Shown here: one piece after another, positions 1 to 6,316 of the stretch | How positions within the stretch are numbered: position 1 is the stretch's first letter | Layout of the letters: each line of letters begins with the position of its first letter | Assembly (NCBI GenBank): GCA_002492415.1 | Contig: DKYK01000047.1 | Span: forward strand, 1-35,987 | Source: Christensenella sp. UBA7102 | GTDB taxonomy: Bacteria > Bacillota > Clostridia > Christensenellales > UBA1750 | DNA: 35,987 bases | Reading direction: 5' to 3' | The notes under the pieces: model-generated | What the model saw: only the letters and a program-made list of their open reading frames with translations | Told to the model about the DNA's origin: nothing | The model's database searches: none | Position numbers and translations under genes: made by a program

Positions 1-147
1 CACATAAGCGGCCAGGCTCAAGCCCTGCTCCTTGGCCGCACCTGCTACAATGGCTTTTTCGCCCTTAAGCACATTGAAATTCAGCGGCTCATACGTCTTA
101 CTGTCATACTTACGGTTCGCTCTTCGGCGTGCTTCTGTTACCGGCAT
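1..147 (-). CDS. Small hypothetical protein, 5'-complete, truncated by window edge
   Basis: The reading frame starts at an ATG (147-145) preceded on the minus strand by an AAGGGG-like ribosome binding site and stays open for 49 codons to the window edge. The product is short, basic at its start (MPVTEARRRANRKYDSKTYE) and then reads like the small Arc/ribbon-helix-helix-type proteins common on phages, plasmids and conjugative elements of Firmicutes (residues 20-49 contain a strand-like LNFNVLKGE stretch and a helical continuation). That family link is inference from general resemblance; no specific function can be given. It is divergent from the small gene at 234, sharing a control region with a short palindrome. 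Confidence 0.6.
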   Translation of the reverse strand, partial: MPVTEARRRANRKYDSKTYEPLNFNVLKGEKAIVAGAAKEQGLSLAAYV

Positions 148-175
148 AAAAAACACCCCTTTTTTATTAAAGTGC

Positions 176-204
176 TTGACAATACACCCAATAAGGTGTG
201 TTCT
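176..204 (+). promoter_or_regulatory. Candidate promoter with internal palindrome, divergent region
   Basis: A perfect TTGACA lies at 176-181 and, 17 nt later, a poor -10 candidate (TGTTCT, 199-204). Between them an inverted repeat ACACC(184-188)/GGTGT(195-199) with a 6-nt gap could be an operator. It serves the small gene at 234; the -10 is weak, so the exact promoter is uncertain. Confidence 0.35.
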
Positions 205-233
205 ACTCTCGTCAGGCAAAGGAGGTCGATCGC

Positions 234-526
234 ATGAATCCTGTTCTCCAATACGTCGTCAGGCAGATGGTGGAGGACAGCAGCGCCGTATCACCCGCAT
301 CCGGCGCGTCGGACGAACCTCTTAAAGCCCTTGAAGAAGCGCGGCAGGCCATCAATCGGCTGATCGAGCAGTCCCTGCCTGGAATCCGGGAGCAGGATCA
401 GCTGTGGCGGGCCATCTGCCTGTATGCCGATCTGCTCGCCAATTTTTTTATGAAGGCGCAAAGGCGGGCGCGCAGCTGTACGGCGCGCTGCATGAGCCGC
501 TGCGCATCAGCCGCGCCGAGCGCTAA
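234..526 (+). pseudogene. Small DUF6809-like protein gene with a 1-nt frameshift
   Basis: The ATG at 234 has a strong ribosome binding site (AAAGGAGG). The first 72 codons or so are coherent (helical, acidic-basic mix, ending ...LYADLLANFF). At the T7 run 443-449 the frame breaks: the original frame then runs into arginine-rich nonsense over the downstream hairpin. With one additional T the frame continues as YEGAKAGAQLYGALHEPLR and stops at 524-526 just before that hairpin, giving a protein of about 97 aa. The C-terminal F-x-EG-x-x-x-GA pattern resembles small Firmicutes proteins of the DUF6809 type; this is a tentative match. The lesion may be a real mutation, a base-calling error in a homopolymer, or slippage. 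Confidence 0.6.
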
Positions 527-529
527 GAA

Positions 530-563
530 CCCCCGGGAGGGATGCACCGCATTCCCCCGGGGG
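530..563. terminator. GC-rich hairpin between convergent genes
   Basis: Left arm 530-544 pairs with right arm 550-563 (CCCCC/GGGGG outer pairs, then GGG/CCC and further pairs with one mismatch). There is no U-tract on the plus side. It lies right after the corrected stop of the gene at 234 and before the purR stop, so a terminator role is plausible. Confidence 0.45.
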
Positions 564-617
564 CCCTTGCATGCCGCGCGCCCGCGTCCCGGGCGAGAGA
601 CCCCAGGGATGCGCGGG

Positions 618-1445
618 TTACTGGTTGAGCAGCCAGGCGGCGGGATGGACAATCGCGCCCTGCTGCGCGTCCATGGCGTCGGATACGACGAAGATTGAGC
701 GGATATCGTCATAGATACGGGGCGCGCCTTCCTTGCGGCGCTCCACCATCACGCCCACGCCCACCGTGGTCACATCGAACTCCTGCATCAACTCCACCAT
801 GCCGCGCACGGTGCCGCCGTCCTTGGTAAAGTCGTCCACGATCAACGCCTTCTGCCCGGGGCGCACGGCGCGCTTGGCCAGCGACATGGTCTTCATCTCG
901 CCGCCCGCGCCCGAAATGTAGTTGATGGTGACGACGGATCCCTCAAACGCCTTGTGGTCGCGGCGAGCAATAACCAGCGGCACGCCCAGCGCGCGCGCCA
1001 CCATCAGCGCAAAAGGGATGCCTTTGGTCTCCACCGTGAGCACAAAGTCCGGCGCGGCGGAATAGTAGGGCGTGGCCATGATCGCGCCCAACACCTCCAA
1101 CGCATCGGGTTGAGAGAGTATATCCTGAATGTAGAGGAAGTTACCGGGCAGGATGCGGCCGGGATCGCCGAGCTGACGGCACAGCGCATATACATAATCC
1201 AGCGCACCCTGCTGCGTCATCTTGGGCAGAAAGCGCACGCCGCCCGCAGCGCCCGTCACGGTTTCGATCTCGCCCAGGCCAAACTGACGATAGACCTGGC
1301 GCAGCAGCTCGATGTCCTCGGAAATGGTGGACTTGGCCGCGTCAAACATGCCGCAGAAATGGCTGAGCGTGAAAATATGGTTGGGCGCAGCGGTCAATAT
1401 CCGCGACATCGCGCCGATGCGTTCGTTTCTCTTGATTTTGTCCAT
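618..1445 (-). CDS. purR: Pur operon repressor PurR (Bacillus type)
   Basis: A transcriptional repressor of purine synthesis and salvage genes in Firmicutes, responding to PRPP. The 275-aa product has the family's two-part layout: an N-terminal winged helix (about residues 5-75) and a phosphoribosyltransferase-like C-terminal domain with the PRPP-binding loop ALIVDDFTKDGGTVRG. I chose the ATG at 1445 (MDKIKRNERI) because GGAGG sits 5 nt upstream; the ATG 15 nt earlier has no comparable site. Immediately upstream lies a PurBox-like palindrome, suggesting autoregulation. It is divergent from murC; purR and murC are often neighbours in Clostridia. Length and motifs are normal. Confidence 0.93.
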   Translation of the reverse strand: MDKIKRNERIGAMSRILTAAPNHIFTLSHFCGMFDAAKSTISEDIELLRQVYRQFGLGEIETVTGAAGGVRFLPKMTQQGALDYVYALCRQLGDPGRILPGNFLYIQDILSQPDALEVLGAIMATPYYSAAPDFVLTVETKGIPFALMVARALGVPLVIARRDHKAFEGSVVTINYISGAGGEMKTMSLAKRAVRPGQKALIVDDFTKDGGTVRGMVELMQEFDVTTVGVGVMVERRKEGAPRIYDDIRSIFVVSDAMDAQQGAIVHPAAWLLNQ

Positions 1446-1460
1446 GACTTCCTCCGCCAA

Positions 1461-1477
1461 TCCGAATGTTCGGAATA
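1461..1477 (-). promoter_or_regulatory. PurBox-like operator in the purR leader
   Basis: On the minus strand this reads TATTCCGAACATTCGGA, containing the CCGAAC core of the Bacillus PurBox (AWWWCCGAACWWT) with one mismatch. The core is also a perfect palindrome (TCCGAA-N2-TTCGGA, 1461-1474). It lies just downstream of the predicted purR transcription start and 15 nt from the start codon. A weaker second box in the opposite orientation (1500-1512, 11 of 13 matches) overlaps the promoter; the gap is 22 nt rather than the usual 16-17. Confidence 0.6.
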
Positions 1478-1486
1478 TTAAGTTCT

Positions 1487-1515
1487 ATTATATGCGTATA
1501 TTTCCGTAAATTCAA
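1487..1515 (-). promoter_or_regulatory. purR promoter
   Basis: On the minus strand TTGAAT (1515-1510), 17 nt, TATAAT (1492-1487). The start would fall near 1480, placing the PurBox in the first transcribed bases. Confidence 0.65.
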
Positions 1516-1561
1516 GTTCTTAACGTAATTTTCATTCAGTTTTTCGTTAACTTTTGCGCAT

Positions 1562-1590
1562 TTGTATTTTTACGCGCAATATCGTATAAT
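1562..1590 (+). promoter_or_regulatory. murC promoter
   Basis: TTGTAT (1562-1567), 17-nt spacer, perfect TATAAT (1585-1590), about 42 nt upstream of the murC start codon. Confidence 0.6.
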
Positions 1591-1632
1591 AAATATCCAG
1601 AAGGGGTTTTGCCCGGAACGGAGGATGCGATT

Positions 1633-3018
1633 ATGGAAAACATTCGTCTGTGTGACTTTCAGGATAAACAGATCCACTTCATCGGCATCGGGGGCAGCTC
1701 CATGTCGGGTTTGGCGGAACTGCTGATCGGCCAGGGCTATCGCGTGCGCGGTGACGACCGCGTGGAGAGCCATTCCACCGAAAAGCTGCGGCGCGAAGGC
1801 GTGCAGATTATCATCGGCCACGCGGCGGAAAACGTGCACGGCGCAGACCTTGTGGTGTACACAGCCGCGATTGCCGAGGACAATGTGGAGCGGCAGGAGT
1901 GTGTGCGCCTGTCCATCCCGCAAATGGAGCGCGCAGAGCTGCTGGGGCAGCTGGCCGCGGAATTTGCACGTTCCATCGCGGTGTGCGGTACGCACGGCAA
2001 GACCACCTCGACTTCGATGCTGGCCACAGTGCTCCTGGACGCGGGCCTGGATCCCACCATTCACATCGGCGGAGAAATGGACCGCATAGGCGGCAGCGTT
2101 CATTCGGGTAGGGGCGACACCTTTCTGACCGAGGCCTGTGAGTTCAAGGCCAGCTTTCTGACGCTGCACCCGACGCTGGCGCTGGTGCTCAACATCGACG
2201 CGGACCATCTGGATTTCTATCGCGACATTCAGCATATTGAAGATACGTTTGCGGTATTTTTGAATCAGATCGTCCCGGGCGGCGCTGCGATTCTGTGCGG
2301 AGACAATGCGCGCGCTCTCTCCATGGCGCAGCGCATCGCCGCGCCAAGCGTGACCTACGGCCTGGACAATCCGGCCTGCGATTACACCGCTACAGACATT
2401 TCGCACGACGACGCGATGTGCTTCTCCTTTACGCCGATGGAGCGCGGAGTAGCCTTGCCCCGCGTGACACTGCACGTGCCCGGACATCATAACGCGCTCA
2501 ATGCGCTGGGTGTGCTGGCGCTTTGCCGCCGCCTGGGCTTGGACGGCGCGGATATTGCCCGCGGCCTGGCCGCCTTTGCCGGCGCACACCGCCGCTTTGA
2601 GTTAACGGCGGTGGCCGAGGGCGTCAGGCTCTACCATGACTACGGTCATAATCCCGCTGAATTCCGCTCCGTCATCCCACTGGCGGACGCCGTGGCGGGC
2701 GACCATCATCTCTTCGTAGTCTGCCAGCCCCACACCTATTCCCGCACCAAGCTGCTGTTCAACGACTACCTGACCTGCTTTACCGGCGCGGACACCGTGC
2801 TCATCACCGACATCTTCGCCGCCCGCGAGAAGGATCCCGGTGATATCCATGCCACCATGCTGGTAAACGCCCTCCAATCCCACAGCGTCCCCGCCGTCTA
2901 CACTCCCGACTTCGACGCCTGTGAAGCCTACCTGCGCGCGCATTGGCGTCCCGGCGATGTCGTCATCACCCTGGGCTGCGGCAACATCAACCTGCTCAAC
3001 GATCAGCTGAACCGATAA
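1633..3018 (+). CDS. murC: UDP-N-acetylmuramate--L-alanine ligase MurC
   Basis: Cytoplasmic ATP-dependent ligase adding L-Ala to UDP-MurNAc, the first amino acid of the peptidoglycan stem. The 461-aa product shows the full Mur ligase order: Rossmann N-terminus (HFIGIGGSSMSGLAELL), ATP loop GTHGKTTSTSM near residue 118, central domain with NIDADHLDFY, and C-terminal domain with QPHTYSRTK and DIFAAREKDPGDI. The ATG at 1633 follows GGAGG; an earlier in-frame TTG at 1609 lacks one. The usual C-terminal DDYAHHPTEI signature is HDYGHNPAEF here, a conservative variant. It stands alone between its promoter and a strong bidirectional terminator. MurC rather than Mpl is favoured by length and motifs. 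Confidence 0.92.
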   Translation: MENIRLCDFQDKQIHFIGIGGSSMSGLAELLIGQGYRVRGDDRVESHSTEKLRREGVQIIIGHAAENVHGADLVVYTAAIAEDNVERQECVRLSIPQMERAELLGQLAAEFARSIAVCGTHGKTTSTSMLATVLLDAGLDPTIHIGGEMDRIGGSVHSGRGDTFLTEACEFKASFLTLHPTLALVLNIDADHLDFYRDIQHIEDTFAVFLNQIVPGGAAILCGDNARALSMAQRIAAPSVTYGLDNPACDYTATDISHDDAMCFSFTPMERGVALPRVTLHVPGHHNALNALGVLALCRRLGLDGADIARGLAAFAGAHRRFELTAVAEGVRLYHDYGHNPAEFRSVIPLADAVAGDHHLFVVCQPHTYSRTKLLFNDYLTCFTGADTVLITDIFAAREKDPGDIHATMLVNALQSHSVPAVYTPDFDACEAYLRAHWRPGDVVITLGCGNINLLNDQLNR

Positions 3019-3024
3019 AACTTG

Positions 3025-3079
3025 GATTGTAAAAAGGCCATTCGCTGCGAAAAATGCAGCGAATGGCCTTTTTACAATC
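3025..3079. terminator. Bidirectional terminator, 24-bp perfect stem
   Basis: Arms 3025-3048 and 3056-3079 are perfect reverse complements with loop GAAAAAT. The stem carries A5 on the left and T5 on the right, so it can end both murC and the convergent gene at 3090. Confidence 0.9.
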
Positions 3080-3089
3080 GTTCAGCGAT

Positions 3090-4163
3090 TTACAGCTTGT
3101 GATTCTGCACCGCATCCACAACGCCCTTGAGATAAGAGGTGAAGTAGGCCTCGCAGGTATAGTGCCCGCCCACCATATCAATCAGGTGGTCGTTCATGAT
3201 GGCTCCGTCGAAGCCGCCGTCGTGCAGCGCCTGGATGACGTCGATCAGATTGGCGTAGCCCGCATCCGGGAAGGTCTCGTTGAAGCCGCCCTCCTGGTCC
3301 AGCGGCGCGGTGACGTTGCGCACGTGGAGCTTGAATAGCTTCTTCTCAGCGAGTAGGTAGCGGATGAACTCCACCGGCGTGCAGCCCACCGCGTCGCCGC
3401 CCTCCAGCCAGCAGCCCACGCACAGGCAGACGCCGATGTGGTCGGAGTCCGCGATCTTGAGCGCCTTCTTGTAACCCTCGAAGGTGCCGAATACGCAGCG
3501 CGGCACGCCGCCCAGCGTGTAGACAGGCGGATCGTCGGGGTGAATGCCAATGTAGACATCCGCACTCTGGGCAACGGGCACCACTTTTTTAATGAAGTAC
3601 TCATAATTCTCCCAGATCTCCTCTTCCGAGAACGCGCGACCATGGCTCAGCGGCCCTTCGAAGGTATCGCCCATCCAGTGGCCCTGATGAGGCGCGCCCA
3701 GATCCAGGCCGCCCGCCGTCGCGCCGCCGCGCACGGGTCTGCGCATGTCGCTGCGCCAAATGCCGTTGCCCATGTGCGCGTAGGTGGAATAATGAATGCC
3801 CGCCTCGCCCAGATCGGAAATGTACTTGAGGTATTTGTCGATCATGCGGTCGCGGTTTTCCAGGCCCAGCGTGATGTCGGGCATGTTGTGCAGCTCGTCG
3901 CTGGCCAGGCGATATATCTTCAGTCCGTGCTCGCCCAGCGCGTCACGGATGGCCTTATAGCAAGCAGCGGAGTGCTCGGGCACCTGGTGCGCGCCAATCA
4001 TCACCCATTCCACGCCCATCTGCTGCAGGAAGCGCACGCCCTGCATGTCCACGTGGATCCTGCCTCGCTCGTCCTTGTAGATGGGGCCTTCCATCTTGGT
4101 ACCCACCTGAATGCCCGGTTTGCTGTTGAAATAGCCGGGGATGGTTTTCATCGGGATCGCCAT
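3090..4163 (-). CDS. Mannonate dehydratase family protein (UxuA-like)
   Basis: Mannonate dehydratases convert D-mannonate to 2-keto-3-deoxygluconate in hexuronate breakdown, with a divalent metal in a TIM barrel. The 357-aa product carries the family landmarks GIHPDDPP, GVPRCVFGTFEGYKKAL, a Cys motif (CLCVGCW) and HVRNVTAPL followed by an F-x-E-T-F-x-D segment. The start ATG at 4163 follows AAGGAGAG. The C-terminal part diverges from classical UxuA (NDHLIDMVGG in place of the usual PDHVP), so a related acid-sugar dehydratase is possible. No uxaC, uxuB or kdg genes are next to it. It is divergent from nanE and ends at the shared terminator with murC. Confidence 0.75.
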   Translation of the reverse strand: MAIPMKTIPGYFNSKPGIQVGTKMEGPIYKDERGRIHVDMQGVRFLQQMGVEWVMIGAHQVPEHSAACYKAIRDALGEHGLKIYRLASDELHNMPDITLGLENRDRMIDKYLKYISDLGEAGIHYSTYAHMGNGIWRSDMRRPVRGGATAGGLDLGAPHQGHWMGDTFEGPLSHGRAFSEEEIWENYEYFIKKVVPVAQSADVYIGIHPDDPPVYTLGGVPRCVFGTFEGYKKALKIADSDHIGVCLCVGCWLEGGDAVGCTPVEFIRYLLAEKKLFKLHVRNVTAPLDQEGGFNETFPDAGYANLIDVIQALHDGGFDGAIMNDHLIDMVGGHYTCEAYFTSYLKGVVDAVQNHKL

Positions 4164-4222
4164 AACTGCTCTCTCCTTTTTCTGTTCTGTTGTACGGGCT
4201 CTTCACCCGCCGGTCTACCCAA

Positions 4223-4251
4223 ATTATGGCACAGAATTGTAAAAATGGCAA
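4223..4251 (-). promoter_or_regulatory. Promoter of the mannonate dehydratase gene
   Basis: On the minus strand TTGCCA (4251-4246), 17 nt, CATAAT (4228-4223), about 60 nt before the start codon. Confidence 0.5.
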
Positions 4252-4292
4252 CACATTTTTACTCTGTATTTTCCCGTCTCACCCGGTTCCGA

Positions 4293-4321
4293 TTGACTTT
4301 CCCCGCCATCTCTTCTATACT
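4293..4321 (+). promoter_or_regulatory. nanE-nanK promoter
   Basis: TTGACT (4293-4298), 17-nt spacer, TATACT (4316-4321), about 31 nt before the nanE ATG. Confidence 0.65.
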
Positions 4322-4352
4322 GGATTCCGAAAAAAACAAGGAGGTGGATGCC

Positions 4353-5051
4353 ATGACCAAGCAGGAGCTCTTTTCGCTGATGAAGGGTACGCTCATCGTG
4401 TCCTGCCAGGCGACGCCGGGCGAACCACTCTATCTGAAGGATGACTCCATCATGTATCTGATGGCGCGCGCGGCCAAGCAGGCGGGCGCAAAGATGATCC
4501 GCACCAGCTCGGTGCGCGACATCGTGGCCATCAAAGAGGAGACGGGCCTGCCCGTCATCGGCCTTATCAAGCGGGAATACCCCGGCTATTCCGGCCGCAT
4601 CACCATGACCATGCGCGAGGTGGACGAGTGCATGGCGGCGCGCGCAGACATCATCTCCATCGACTGCACGGATACGCCCCGCGGCGACGGCCTGACCGCC
4701 CCGCAGTTCCTCCGCCAGGTCAAGGAAAAATACCCCAACAGCATCCTCATGGCGGACTGTGCCACACTCCCCGAGGCGGCTGCCGCTTATGAAGCGGGCG
4801 CGGATCTGGTGGGCAGCACACTCAACGGCTACACCGCCGAAACCGCCGCCTGCAAGGTCGACGGCCCCAACTTCGCGCTCGTGGAGCAGATGGCGCGCAC
4901 CCTCCCCTGCCCCGTCATCGCTGAGGGCCGCGTGCACACGCCCGAGCAGGCAAAGCGCATGCTGGCACTGGGCGCCTGGGCGGTCGTGGTCGGCGGCGCA
5001 ATCACCCGCCCGTTGGAGATCGCACAGCGCTTCTTCGACGGCATCCAGTGA
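4353..5051 (+). CDS. nanE: N-acetylmannosamine-6-phosphate 2-epimerase NanE
   Basis: Converts ManNAc-6-P to GlcNAc-6-P in sialic acid and N-acetylmannosamine catabolism. The 232-aa (beta/alpha)8 product shows the NanE hallmarks: GTLIVSCQATPGEPL at the N-terminus, IGLIKREY, a phosphate-binding region around MADCATLPEA, and EGRVHTPEQA followed by VVVGGAITRP. The ATG at 4353 has AAGGAGG 8 nt upstream; an upstream open frame with no ribosome binding site is antisense to the previous gene. It overlaps nanK's GTG by 4 nt, so both are one operon. No sialidase, nanA lyase or transporter is near, so the substrate may enter as ManNAc. Confidence 0.92.
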   Translation: MTKQELFSLMKGTLIVSCQATPGEPLYLKDDSIMYLMARAAKQAGAKMIRTSSVRDIVAIKEETGLPVIGLIKREYPGYSGRITMTMREVDECMAARADIISIDCTDTPRGDGLTAPQFLRQVKEKYPNSILMADCATLPEAAAAYEAGADLVGSTLNGYTAETAACKVDGPNFALVEQMARTLPCPVIAEGRVHTPEQAKRMLALGAWAVVVGGAITRPLEIAQRFFDGIQ

Positions 5052-5062
5052 GGAATTTCCCC

Positions 5063-5983
5063 ATGATTCTCTCCATCGACATCGGCGGCACCGCCGTAAA
5101 ACTCGGTCTGGTCACGCGCGAGGGCCGCATCGTCGCGCGCCACGAGGCCCGTGCGGACTTCGACGGCTACCAGACGCCGCTACTCGACACCGCAATGCGC
5201 GAAGCCCAGTCCTTCGTATCGCGCGAAGGCGCCGCGCTGTGCGGCGTAGGCATCTGCGCAACCGGCCAAATCGACGTGCGCCAGGGCACCGTCATCGGCA
5301 CCAACGGCAAGATCCCGAACTACGAGGGCGCTTCCCTGTGCGCTGCGGCACAGCAGACCTTTGGTGTGCCCGCAGCCGCGCTCAACGACGCCAACGCCGC
5401 CGCGCTGGGCGAATGGGCGGCCGGCCGAGGGCGCGGCTGCGATCATCTGCTGATGATCACGCTGGGCACGGGCGTAGGCGGCGGCATCGTCGAATGCGGC
5501 CGCGTGCTGAGCGGTGCGCGCGGCATCGCGGGCGAGCTGGGCCACTTTACGCTCTACCAGGACGGCGAACTCTGCGCCTGCGGCAAGCGCGGCTGCTTCG
5601 AAACCTACGCCTCCACCACCGCCTTGGTGCGCGCCGCGCGGACCCGCTTTGCCGACCCCTCCCTGGATGGACGCGCCGTGTTCTCGCGCGTCGCTGCGGG
5701 CGACGCCGCCATGCAATCGCTACTCGACCGCTGGATCGACGACATCGCGGCAGGTCTGTCCGGCTTGACCCACATCTTTAATCCGGAAATAGTGCTCATC
5801 GGGGGCGGCGTAAGCGCGCAGGAACAGCTGCTCATCGCGCCCTTGCGCCGCAAAGTCCTGTCCCAGGTGATGCCCCGCTTCGCCGAAGGTTTGCGCATCG
5901 AGCGCGCTCTGCTGGGCAATGACGCCGGCCTCATCGGCGCCGCGCGCTATCTGCTGGACTGTCAACCGGAGCTTTTCCGATGA
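5063..5983 (+). CDS. nanK: ROK family sugar kinase, probable N-acetylmannosamine kinase
   Basis: ATP-dependent kinase of the ROK family; next to nanE it most likely phosphorylates N-acetylmannosamine. The 306-aa product has the ATP phosphate loop DIGGTAVKLG, the second glycine motif ITLGTGVGGG, the ROK sugar site ELGHFTL and the zinc motif CACGKRGCFE, and IGGGVSAQ near the end. I chose ATG 5063 because ROK kinases begin a few residues before the DIGGT motif; an in-frame GTG at 5048 overlapping the nanE stop is an alternative. A glucokinase role cannot be excluded by sequence alone. Confidence 0.82.
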   Translation: MILSIDIGGTAVKLGLVTREGRIVARHEARADFDGYQTPLLDTAMREAQSFVSREGAALCGVGICATGQIDVRQGTVIGTNGKIPNYEGASLCAAAQQTFGVPAAALNDANAAALGEWAAGRGRGCDHLLMITLGTGVGGGIVECGRVLSGARGIAGELGHFTLYQDGELCACGKRGCFETYASTTALVRAARTRFADPSLDGRAVFSRVAAGDAAMQSLLDRWIDDIAAGLSGLTHIFNPEIVLIGGGVSAQEQLLIAPLRRKVLSQVMPRFAEGLRIERALLGNDAGLIGAARYLLDCQPELFR

Positions 5984-6020
5984 TCGGGCAGCTTTGAGAC
6001 ACCCATCACCGAAGCATAAC

Positions 6021-6077
6021 AAAAAAACACCATTGCCGTCCGCCCCGCAAGGGTTCGGATTTCAATGGTGTTTTTTT
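6021..6077. terminator. Bidirectional terminator between nanK and tRNA-Arg
   Basis: Arms 6021-6035 (A7 then CACCATTG) and 6063-6077 (CAATGGTG then T7) are perfect complements, with an additional small inner stem around GCAA. It can end nanK and the minus-strand tRNA. Confidence 0.85.
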
Positions 6078-6078
6078 A

Positions 6079-6155
6079 TGGCGCGCCCGGCGCGATTCGA
6101 ACGCGCGGCCTTTCGCTTAGGAGGCGAACGCTCTATCCTGCTGAGCTACGGGCGC
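6079..6155 (-). tRNA. tRNA-Arg (anticodon CCT), CCA encoded
   Basis: On the minus strand the cloverleaf is complete: acceptor GCGCCCG pairing with CGGGCGC, D-arm with AGCTCAGCAGGATAGAGC, anticodon stem TTCGC/GCGAA with loop CTCCTAA (anticodon CCT, reads AGG), T-arm with GTTCGAATC, discriminator G and encoded CCA (6081-6079). Confidence 0.96.
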
Positions 6156-6244
6156 TTACATATGAAATTCCGCCTTGTCCAAGGATATGCTCTATCCGAT
6201 CAACCCTCTTCAAAGGCACGCGAACACAAATCCACGCATTTCAT

Positions 6245-6273
6245 ATTATAGGCACTTTTCGCTCCCCTGTCAA
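6245..6273 (-). promoter_or_regulatory. tRNA-Arg promoter
   Basis: Perfect consensus on the minus strand: TTGACA (6273-6268), 17 nt, TATAAT (6250-6245). The start would be about 80 nt upstream of the mature tRNA. Confidence 0.8.
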
Positions 6274-6316
6274 TCGATAAATTGACTTGGCCAACCCTCC
6301 CGGCAGCGAACGTCAC

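Noticed and set aside
32..325. Plus-strand frame at the left edge
   Set aside because: It is antisense to the small gene ending at 147 and overlaps the well-supported start at 234.
3438..4352. Long plus-strand frame in front of nanE
   Set aside because: It is antisense to the mannonate dehydratase gene, arises from its GC-rich codons, and has no ribosome binding site; nanE begins at 4353 behind AAGGAGG.
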